Of a DNA stretch of 7,320 nt, positions 1 through 5,800 are shown piece after piece. The notes under the pieces were generated by a model. It saw only the letters and a list, made by a program, of their open reading frames with translations, ran no database searches and was not told the origin of the DNA. Position 1 is the first letter of the stretch, and each line of letters begins with the position of its first letter. Made by a program: the position numbers and the translations under genes. This DNA is from CAG-390 sp045546615 (GTDB taxonomy: Bacteria; Bacillota; Clostridia; Oscillospirales; CAG-272). The stretch spans positions 1 to 7,320 of the forward strand of contig JAZQDD010000051.1 of NCBI GenBank assembly GCA_045546615.1. The letters are read 5' to 3'.

Positions 1-352
1 AGCTCAGCGAACAAAGGCAGCCTACGAGAAAGCGCTTGAGGAATGCGAACTGGCTCAGAACGAGATCCTACACTTGACCGAAGAACAAAAGAAGAAGATC
101 GTTCTTGAGGACTACGACTTCTTTATCTGCAATCTGAAAACGTTAACGCCAACCGAATCCCGCATTTACGAGCTGTATTTGGAAGGCAAGACAGCGCAAG
201 AAATTGCTGCAATTCTCGGTATTCAGGAAAACACCATGAAGTATCACAACAAAAACATATACGGCAAGCTCGGTGTTTCCTCCAGAAAACAGCTTCTACG
301 TTTTGCAGCATTAAAACAGCAGCAAGATAAGAAAGGGGATCCGAATACATGA
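1..352 (+). CDS. LuxR-type HTH transcriptional regulator, C-terminal part (5' partial)
   Basis: The frame is open to the left edge, so only the C-terminal 116 residues are visible (first full codon at position 2). A TTG at 74 could be read as a start, but the frame continues upstream through Lys/Glu/Ala-rich heptad-like sequence (AAYEKALEECELAQNEI), which suggests a coiled coil joined to a larger N-terminal sensor or membrane part outside the window. Visible residues 48-53 (LTPTES) open a GerE/LuxR-type DNA-binding domain. It continues through GKTAQEIAAILGI, ENTMKYHNKNIYGKLGV and SSRKQLL (about 62-99), the four-helix HTH pattern of the family. Such proteins bind promoter DNA through this domain in response to the N-terminal input. 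The TGA overlaps the next gene's ATG (ATGA at 349-352), so the two are probably translationally coupled. The DNA-binding fold is clear; the signal and target genes cannot be told from here. Confidence 0.85.
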   Translation, partial: AQRTKAAYEKALEECELAQNEILHLTEEQKKKIVLEDYDFFICNLKTLTPTESRIYELYLEGKTAQEIAAILGIQENTMKYHNKNIYGKLGVSSRKQLLRFAALKQQQDKKGDPNT

Positions 353-573
353 CACTGGAAGCACGACTCAACAAAATCATTGCTGAACAAAAACTATCGA
401 AGCGCGAATTTGCCAAGCGTGTCGGTATGTCAGAAAATTACCTTTACATTCTGACAAGCAACAGCCGCCCAGGTACTAATCAAAATAAGACCATCTCCCC
501 TATGCTGGCTAAGCTCATTGGCATGGAGTTCGGTTATGATCCGGAATGGATCCTAACCGGAGAAAAGAAATAA
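349..573 (+). CDS. Small XRE-family helix-turn-helix regulator
   Basis: This 74-residue protein is essentially a single Cro/C1-type HTH domain. Residues 1-15 form the first helix. LSKREFAKRVGMSENYLYIL (16-35) has the helix-turn-helix pattern, with Ala22, Gly26 and Ser28 in the usual places. The C-terminal YDPEWILTGEKK (63-74) resembles the closing 'pxWLltGe' segment of many phage-type repressors. The ATG at 349 overlaps the upstream TGA (ATGA), and an AAGGGG ribosome-binding site lies at 333-338, so the start is well supported. It is probably co-transcribed with the LuxR-type gene and may tune or autoregulate that operon; this is inference from position. There is no room for a metabolite-binding or peptidase domain, so it is likely a simple DNA-binding repressor or accessory regulator. 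Transcription probably ends at the hairpin 6 bases downstream. Confidence 0.85.
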   Translation: MTLEARLNKIIAEQKLSKREFAKRVGMSENYLYILTSNSRPGTNQNKTISPMLAKLIGMEFGYDPEWILTGEKK

Positions 574-578
574 AAGAA

Positions 579-619
579 AAACTAAACCTCTGCATCCAAA
601 AAATGCAGAGGTTTAGTTT
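579..619. terminator. Bidirectional intrinsic terminator
   Basis: A perfect 17-bp stem (AAACTAAACCTCTGCAT at 579-595 with its reverse complement at 603-619) encloses a 7-base CCAAAAA loop. Read on the minus strand it is followed by a T-rich run (complement of 560-578), which makes it a strong terminator for the transglutaminase-like gene, whose TGA at 619-621 touches the stem. Read on the plus strand the tail is weaker, but the stem itself ends in TTTAGTTT, and it lies 5 bases after the XRE stop codon. It therefore probably serves both convergent genes. Confidence 0.85.
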
Positions 620-1527
620 CAATAGATTTTCGTTATGAAAAAGTCTTCGTCGGGAACGAAAGCACCTTCCAGCTTGTGGAAGCCGTACAGTTCTTTGCCG
701 TTGGCTGTTCTTGAGTTGTCGGTCGTTATACCCACGTTCCACCAAGCTCCGTTATAGTACACGCGGTTCCAAGTGTGCCGAGCCGCGCTGTCTTTATAGG
801 ATACACCGTCAACGGCATAGCAAGGGATATTTTGACTGCGGCAGAATGCGACAAACAGATGGGAAAAGTCAAAGCAAATACCTTGCTTGGTTTGCAGCGT
901 CTTGCGAACATCAAAGTATTGGAAGAGTGGATAACAGTCGTAGTCATCCGCTAAGTTGGCTATGATCCAATTATAAAAAGCCAGTACCTTTTCTTCGTCG
1001 GTTTCACAACCGGCACAAATTTCGTCAGCAAGTTCTTCCGTTTGTGTGTCCCACAGGGTATCTCTGCCATTGGAAAGATACGGCGCCTCCGGTTTGCAGA
1101 CGAAATTATATGAGAAGAACAGAAGTACTGCAATAAATGCTGTTAGAACCAAAACACAAATTTTCGTCAGCAGTTTGTCTTTGCCGGAACCGTTATTGAC
1201 AATACCAAAGTACATCATTTCGATAGCCGTTACCACAAACGTCAGCATCGGCAGTAGTCTGCGGCAGGAAAGAGCGCTAACAATACTCATTACCATGACA
1301 AAAATAGAACAATCAGCACGACCGCCGCATAGGGGTGACCGTATTTTCAGGACGAAAAATAATGTCGGCAATGCTGAGAGTAAATAAAACGTTAACAGCA
1401 CAGGCGAAAGTACAAGAAAGTCTTTCAGATACACGCCCAACAGAAGATTATATGCCGATAAGACGGCAAAGAAAATAAAGCCGGATTTCGACTGCAATGT
1501 GATTGCAAATAATTTGGATATCTTCAC
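619..1527 (-). CDS. Membrane-anchored transglutaminase-like (papain-fold) protein, atypical triad
   Basis: The 302-residue product has a hydrophobic N-terminal half with about five likely membrane segments (near 17-34, 37-60, 74-87, 91-110 and 122-143). A transglutaminase-core domain follows, probably facing outside. Residues 178-192 fit the domain's leading helix. KQGICFDFSHLFVAFCR (214-230) carries the nucleophile-type Cys218, and RHTWNRVYYNGAWWNV (250-265) carries His251. In the family the next strand normally ends in Asp (as in 'WYHVDVTWDD'), but here the aligned position is Gly266 (NVGITTD); Asp270 lies four residues on. Bacterial members act as proteases or amidases on proteins or cell-wall peptides, and some are inactive scaffolds, so catalysis is uncertain. 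GTG at 1527 is chosen because GAGG (complement of 1535-1538) sits 7 bases upstream. The gene is monocistronic and convergent with the regulator pair. Fold and membrane topology are well supported; the substrate is unknown. Confidence 0.85.
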   Translation of the reverse strand: MKISKLFAITLQSKSGFIFFAVLSAYNLLLGVYLKDFLVLSPVLLTFYLLSALPTLFFVLKIRSPLCGGRADCSIFVMVMSIVSALSCRRLLPMLTFVVTAIEMMYFGIVNNGSGKDKLLTKICVLVLTAFIAVLLFFSYNFVCKPEAPYLSNGRDTLWDTQTEELADEICAGCETDEEKVLAFYNWIIANLADDYDCYPLFQYFDVRKTLQTKQGICFDFSHLFVAFCRSQNIPCYAVDGVSYKDSAARHTWNRVYYNGAWWNVGITTDNSRTANGKELYGFHKLEGAFVPDEDFFITKIY

Positions 1528-1534
1528 TATAAGT

Positions 1535-1538
1535 CCTC
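1535..1538 (-). promoter_or_regulatory. Ribosome-binding site deciding a GTG start
   Basis: On the minus strand the sequence TTGAGGACTTATAGTG places GAGG seven bases before the GTG at 1527. This supports the non-ATG start of the transglutaminase-like gene. No convincing minus-strand promoter could be picked out by eye in the following 100 bases. Confidence 0.75.
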
Positions 1539-1650
1539 AATTCATTTGTAAATTCACATTGCAACAGTTCGTTTCCCAAATCTAAAACATAAGATTTTGA
1601 TGATTCTTGCCCTTGATTTTGCCCTAATAATCTTTTGGGACAAGGGTAAA

Positions 1651-1665
1651 ACGGTGTAACACCGT
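1651..1665. repeat. Perfect short inverted repeat ACGGTG-TAA-CACCGT
   Basis: Two perfect 6-base arms flank a 3-base centre. The site has the dimensions of a dimeric regulator operator and lies about 125 bases upstream of the minus-strand GTG start. It could equally be part of a mobile-element end or a chance palindrome. No family of regulator is recognised from it. Confidence 0.4.
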
Positions 1666-1862
1666 ATAGTGGGATGAAATGAGTTGTTTGCGGAAAATCC
1701 TTTGTTTTCAACGGTTTTAGAGCATTTTACTACGTGTTATGAATAAGCAATAACATCTCAAAAAATCTTGCTATTCAAATTCCAATTTGTCGAGTGCACA
1801 ATTGGTGTACTTTTAGTCGTTCTTACCCCACTTTACGCACCTTTTGGTCGCTCTTTCGCAGC

Positions 1863-1902
1863 AAAAAACGCACTTTTGTCTACCGACAAAGGTGCGTTTT
1901 TT
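1863..1902 (+). terminator. 18-bp hairpin with T-tract, terminator-like
   Basis: AAAAAACGCACTTTTGTC (1863-1880) pairs with 1885-1902 around a TACC loop, with one T-G wobble (1874/1891). The stem ends in six T residues on the plus strand and six A residues on the other arm, so it could terminate transcription from either side. No gene ends just upstream on the plus strand, so it more likely isolates the following hairpin array and operon from outside transcription, or belongs to the same repeat element. ACGCACCTTT at 1835-1844 can also pair with AAAGGTGCGT at 1888-1897, giving an alternative fold. Confidence 0.65.
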
Positions 1903-1904
1903 GA

Positions 1905-2059
1905 ATGATGTTTGCCTTCGGCAAATGATGTTGGCTTGCGCCAATGATGACGGCTTCGCCACATTTTTTGGCAAACATCGCATCATTGCGAAACGCAGTG
2001 GAGCAACATCATTTTGAGCAAAGCGAAAAACATCATATCGCCGCAAGGCGATGCATCAT
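1905..2059. repeat. Hairpin array with ATGATG/CATCAT spacers (MITE- or REP-like element)
   Basis: ATGATG occurs at 1905, 1925 and 1944, and its complement CATCAT at 1981, 2007, 2031 and 2054, so the element is an overall inverted arrangement centred near 1965. The segments between them are mostly small palindromes: TTTGCC-TTC-GGCAAA (1911-1925), TTGGC-TTGC-GCCAA (1931-1944), GGC-TTC-GCC (1952-1960), TGCG-AAA-CGCA (1987-1997), an imperfect TTTT...AAAA hairpin (2012-2029) and ATCGCC-GCAA-GGCGAT (2037-2052). GATGTTTGCC (1907-1916) also pairs perfectly with GGCAAACATC (1970-1979), enclosing two of the inner hairpins. No transposase is present, so this is a non-autonomous or extragenic repeat. The family name is not recognised. 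An open frame crossing it is a by-product of the repeat. Confidence 0.7.
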
Positions 2060-2082
2060 TTTCAATCTGCAATGCTTGCGCC

Positions 2083-2111
2083 TTGATTTATTTGAGATTG
2101 CGTGATATAAT
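2083..2111 (+). promoter_or_regulatory. Strong sigma-A-type promoter with extended -10
   Basis: The -35 box TTGATT (2083-2088) is separated by exactly 17 bases from a consensus TATAAT (2106-2111), and TGA just before the -10 adds the extended TGn motif. Transcription would begin near 2118, giving a very short leader before the GTG at 2133. CAATCT (2063-2068) can pair with AGATTG (2095-2100) within the spacer, and GCAA-TGC-TTGC (2069-2079) lies just upstream of the -35. The hairpin array therefore runs almost into the promoter. Confidence 0.85.
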
Positions 2112-2118
2112 ACTTTTG

Positions 2119-2125
2119 AAAGGAG
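2119..2125 (+). promoter_or_regulatory. Ribosome-binding site for the GTG start at 2133
   Basis: AAAGGAG sits seven bases before the GTG, close to ideal for a Firmicute. It fixes the start of the hypothetical gene at 2133. A longer frame in another phase across the same region lacks such a site. Confidence 0.85.
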
Positions 2126-2132
2126 TGATATT

Positions 2133-2546
2133 GTGGCAAAAAGCAGAAAGCACACGTCCCCTCACCCCCAAGATCCCCCCGAATGGTATTGGGCAAGCGG
2201 GCTTCACGACGCGGCTATCACAGGCGTTGAAACATACGAGTTTCCGTTGGATTATAACAAATTCGTCGGAGAGAAAAGCAGCTGTAATCGCAATCTTTTG
2301 GTATTAAAAATCGACGCTAAAGGCGCACTTTACGACAATTCCGTGGGGGTGATCCACTTTTACAACTACAAGATCTTAACGCCCGATATATCCCTTGAAA
2401 ACAGAAAAACAATTTGGTGGCTGGCAGATCGGTTAAGCGAGCAGGACAGCCATTACATATTGGAGATCGATTTGCAGGATTTTGACTCATACCCCGAAGA
2501 TTTTACTTTTAAAATCAAATTTGAACGAGCAGAAGTCAAAAGGTAG
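2133..2546 (+). CDS. Conserved-looking hypothetical protein, 137 aa
   Basis: I do not assign this protein to a named family. The GTG start is supported by AAAGGAG at the right distance and by the promoter directly upstream. The product has no signal peptide or membrane segment and appears cytosolic. Visible features are a basic, His/Pro-rich start (residues 3-16), then PPEWYWASGLHDAAITGVE (15-33) with an exposed-looking 'GLHDA' element. Two strand-like stretches follow (NLLVLKIDAKGALYD, 54-68, and VGVIHFYNYKIL, 71-82), then a Trp-Trp helix (RKTIWWLADRLSE, 91-103) and a C-terminal acidic/aromatic beta segment (HYILEIDLQDFDSYPEDFTF, 107-126). A small alpha/beta fold is likely; small immunity-protein or polymorphic accessory families have similar size and make-up, but that is speculation. 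It is followed after 7 bases by the PspC-domain gene and is probably co-transcribed with it. Confidence 0.8.
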   Translation: MAKSRKHTSPHPQDPPEWYWASGLHDAAITGVETYEFPLDYNKFVGEKSSCNRNLLVLKIDAKGALYDNSVGVIHFYNYKILTPDISLENRKTIWWLADRLSEQDSHYILEIDLQDFDSYPEDFTFKIKFERAEVKR

Positions 2547-2553
2547 CCTAACT

Positions 2554-2742
2554 ATGGAAAAGAGATTATACAAATCCAACAAGAACAAGATGATCGACGG
2601 GGTTTGCGCAGGTATTGCGGAATACTTTAACATCGATCCCACGCTCGTGCGCTTGGGCGCCGTCGTCCTAACCTGCGCCGGCGGAAGCGGCGTTCTTGCC
2701 TATATAATATGCGCTGTCATTATCCCGCGCGATCCCAACTGA
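2554..2742 (+). CDS. Small PspC-domain membrane protein
   Basis: The product is 62 residues when started at the ATG at 2554, which has AAAAGG (2538-2543) ten bases upstream. A longer reading from 2482 would overlap the preceding gene and lacks a good site. It is a minimal PspC domain: KRLYKSNKNKMIDGVCAGIAEYF (3-25) and NIDPTLVRLGAVV (26-38) match the family's 'kkLyRs...rmigGVcaGlAeyfgiDptlvRl' pattern. One membrane segment (about 34-56) follows, then the typical IIPRD ending. PspC proteins sit in the cytoplasmic membrane and in enterobacteria take part in the phage-shock envelope-stress response. In Firmicutes such stand-alone domains are common and mostly uncharacterised, so no precise role is claimed. 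The gene follows the hypothetical gene by 7 bases, overlapping its ribosome-binding site with that gene's stop region, so translation may be coupled. Confidence 0.9.
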   Translation: MEKRLYKSNKNKMIDGVCAGIAEYFNIDPTLVRLGAVVLTCAGGSGVLAYIICAVIIPRDPN

Positions 2743-2762
2743 GGACGTGGAATTTTGATGAT

Positions 2763-2789
2763 AAATCTGCCCGCCGCATGGGCAGATTT
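2763..2789 (+). terminator. Intrinsic terminator of the hypothetical/PspC operon
   Basis: A perfect 10-bp stem AAATCTGCCC (2763-2772) / GGGCAGATTT (2780-2789) with a GCCGCAT loop is followed directly by a T-rich tail (TTTCTTTATTTTTT). It lies 20 bases after the PspC stop codon and separates this operon from the surface-protein gene. Confidence 0.92.
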
Positions 2790-2813
2790 TTCTTTATTTT
2801 TTCATATGTTATA

Positions 2814-2842
2814 TTGATTTTTACTTTATCTTATGATATTAT
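2814..2842 (+). promoter_or_regulatory. Promoter of the large surface-protein gene
   Basis: TTGATT (2814-2819) and TATTAT (2837-2842) are 17 bases apart, matching the sigma-A pattern at 4/6 and 5/6 positions. A second -10-like TATGAT at 2832-2837 is present but would have too short a spacing from this -35. The leader to the ATG would be about 40 bases. The stretch lies just after the upstream terminator, so the surface-protein gene appears to be its own transcription unit. Confidence 0.65.
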
Positions 2843-2876
2843 TTAATTACGCAAACCAATTCACTTTTACTTTATT

Positions 2877-2882
2877 AAGAGG
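2877..2882 (+). promoter_or_regulatory. Ribosome-binding site of the large surface-protein gene
   Basis: AAGAGG lies seven bases before the ATG at 2890. Together with the signal peptide that starts exactly there, it fixes the start of the long frame. Confidence 0.8.
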
Positions 2883-2889
2883 TAACGCT

Positions 2890-5800
2890 ATGAAAACAAA
2901 GAAGATCAACTCAATAATCAGCCTGTTGATGTCGCTTTGCCTTTTGCTGAACGCCGTTTTGCTCCCCGTGGGCATCAGCGCGTCGGCAGAATCAAGCGAT
3001 GCGGGCGCAAGCGGCTCTGCTGAGCCTACCATTGTCTACTCCGAGGACACGGGCGTAGGCTTTGAGGCATCCGCACCCGTATACCGCGAGAACGGCGGCA
3101 GAAGCGAGCTTGTCCTGAGCCGTGCGGGCGAGGTTTCAGCACCTCAGACCGTAACGCTCAAGATATACGACAACAGCGCCGAATACGGCGTTGACTACGT
3201 CATAAAGCACGGCGGAGTGACCGTCGAAAAACGCGAGGGCGCAACGTCCATTTTCAACGCATTCCGCGACGGCGGCGTGCTGACGAGCAATCTCCCCATC
3301 GACGCGGCAGAGGCTTACGTCGCTTACAGCAATTCCGCGCCTACCGACGCCACCGCGAGCGCAAAGGCGTCCGATATGCTTACGCAAATGGAGGAGCTTG
3401 GCGCACTTGCCGCAGAGATTGAGATCAGCTTTGCCGCAGGCGAGTCGCGAGCCGTTCTCACCATTGAGCCGCTCGACGACGAGATAAGCGAGTACAGCGA
3501 GAGCTTTATGCTCATACTCCTCGGCAGGGATAAAAACGTCATTGAGGGCTCGCAAATACTTTGCTCTATCGAGGACAACGAAAGCGCTCCCTCGGTGCAT
3601 ATCGAGTTCGAGTCAACCGCGTCTATAGAGGCGAGCAAGGAAACGGGCGTTGCGCAGGTAACGTTCAAGCGTAACGGAAACCTTGCCACGGGTACGTCGG
3701 CACTTCTTCTGCGCAACGAAGCCCCCGTCGGCTACGTCAATTTCGCGCCCTTCCAGAACACACAGGTGGTTTTGGCTCTGCCCGGTACGTACCGCCTTGT
3801 TTCCGACGGTAATTATACGGTCAACTCCGATTCGCTCAAGGTGCTTGGCGAGGCAAAGGAGTTCTCCACCCTGCCCGAGGGCGCAGACCCCACGCTTGAC
3901 GCACTACCCGACGAATACTCGTCCATGCCGCAGATGATCCAAGGCGTGCCGAGCATCAGCAAATTTGCCAAGTGGGTATCGGAGGGCGCAAAGGAGACCG
4001 ACGAATACATAGTAATTATGGGCTCGAAGGATAATGGACTCTTTGAAAAGGACAACTCATCCACCGACGGAAGCGTCAAATTTCACTCCGATAATAATAT
4101 TTACTGCCTCAACACCGAGGGCGGTGCGAGCAAGGGATACCTGTTTTTGAGGACTTCAAGCAGATACAATCTCAGCGGCATCTCCTCGATCGAGGGTTCA
4201 GTGTACGTCGACGACCTTGACACGGGCTATTGCGACGTTATTTTCGGCATCTGGGACAAGGGACACGATAAAATTTATACAAATGATAACAAGAGCACGC
4301 AAAATCTTTCCCAGAAAGTTGACATAGGAATGGGCTCGCAGTACGTCTATTATTGCAACTCCGACCTCAGCGGCTCTTGGGATTGCGGTTGGAGCGCGTA
4401 CGTTCCCAACGGCTTTAAGATGAACAAGCGCGAATACGATATTCATATTATGAATCCCGAGGCTCTGAATTACGGAGAAGCGTCCTTCGCGCCAACCATC
4501 TCCAACAACGTGATATCGGGAATCACGATGGGCGCTGACAAGAAGATAAACATTTCCTACACCTGCGACAGCGCACACCCTGCGCGACTTGTGGGATATC
4601 AGCTTTTCAACGGTAAAAACTACAGTGATACGATTTCCCTCTCCGACAGCAGTATTACCTTTGATCAGGCGTTTCTCGACAAATACGACGCAAAATGGGG
4701 ATACAACTCCGTCAACGCCGAGGGAGAAGCCGTAAGAGTTTTCTCCATCGTTCCTGTTTTCGGAAAGATACCCGTCGAGGTCGAGCTATTGAACTCCAAT
4801 CAGGGCAATCTTGAGATAACAAGCCCCAGCACCGATTCCTTCGGAAAGGGCGACGTTCTGGTATTCTCGGGAACTGCCAACGACGGACTTTATTTCAACG
4901 GCGTACACTGCCAGATACGTCAGTCGGCAGGAAGCGAAATAGAATCTTCTATGACGTTTGAGCCTACTGACGTACAGCAGGACGGCAAGTGGACGAAGGT
5001 AGTCAAGGTCCCCTTGCTCAGTAATTACCTGCACTACACCTTCCAAGGAATATTTACCGAATACAAGGACGAGCTTATCGTAAAATACGCCGACGCCGCA
5101 CCGAACGGCAAGCTTAATTTTGAGCCCGGTGTGGTGCTTGGCGAATCCGACTACCGCGTAAGTGATTATTTCCCGCTGACGGCAACGCCGAATGAGGGCT
5201 ATATTACGGTTTGGGACGCGAACGGCAACTACTATTTCGGTGATATCTTCAATTACCAATTAGACGGAAACTTTTTGAATTACTCTATCTTTGCAAAATT
5301 CCTTAAAGATGGTGAGCTTTTAGTTCCCAACGATCAAAACAGCAAGATAACGCTTTCATCGGGCAAGATATCGGGCAAGCTGACAAGAAAAGACACTAAT
5401 CTCTTTGACGGCACGCAAACCCAGATACCGCTTAGCAATACGATGTACACGGTCACGACCTCACACGGCACGCATAGCGGATTTACCGATGAAAACGGAA
5501 ACTTCAGCATTGACGGCTTTACGGGCGTGCTTGGCGGAACGTACTCCATGGCGGTAAACTATCAGGACCGTGTTGGCTACGTCAACTTTAAGTACAACGG
5601 CGCAGGCGATAGCTATAACCTCTCGCTTCCCCAGTTTGCAGTCGGCGGATTTTATCCCAACGGCGTAACGGCTACCGTAAGCGGTCAGGGATATAACAGC
5701 AACTCCATCATCCTTACCTCAAGCGGAACGGTGGAGATCGCCGCAAGCATCTTCGTTTATTCGAACCAATATAAGATAACGAACGTAAAATTCCACTTCC

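Larger units (their letters stand above)
1528..1834. other. AT-rich intergenic stretch with small inverted repeats, no gene seen
   Basis: About 300 bases without a supported gene. A minus-strand frame crossing its first part has no plausible ribosome-binding site and no recognisable domain. The stretch holds a perfect 6-bp inverted repeat ACGGTG-TAA-CACCGT (1651-1665), a weak 9-bp pairing of TTGCCCTTG (near 1607-1615) with CAAGGGTAA (near 1641-1649), TGTTAT/ATAACA (1735-1740/1750-1755), and a 7-bp hairpin AGTGCAC/GTGTACT (1793-1811) followed by TTT. It must also contain the promoter of the minus-strand gene. It may be remnant mobile DNA, but no insertion-sequence ends or target duplication could be identified. 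Confidence 0.4.

Noticed and set aside
1448..1711. Minus-strand open frame of 87 codons upstream of the transglutaminase-like gene
   Set aside because: It overlaps the well-supported GTG start and ribosome-binding site in another frame, and shows no known motif.
1714..1723. GTTTTAGAGC, resembling the start of type II CRISPR repeats
   Set aside because: It occurs once, with no repeated units or spacers, and no cas genes are in the window.
1813..2046. Minus-strand open frame of 77 codons across the hairpin array
   Set aside because: It consists of the repeat sequence itself, is Cys/Arg-rich and low in plausibility, has no ribosome-binding site, and crosses strong hairpins.
1905..2059. Regular hexamers interpreted as a CRISPR array
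   Set aside because: The constant parts are only 6 bases and change orientation at the centre, while the intervening parts are palindromic. This is not the layout of direct repeats with unrelated spacers.
2014..2307. Plus-strand open frame of 97 codons overlapping the start of the hypothetical gene
   Set aside because: It begins inside the hairpin array, runs through the promoter, and has no ribosome-binding site; the frame starting at 2133 fits all signals.
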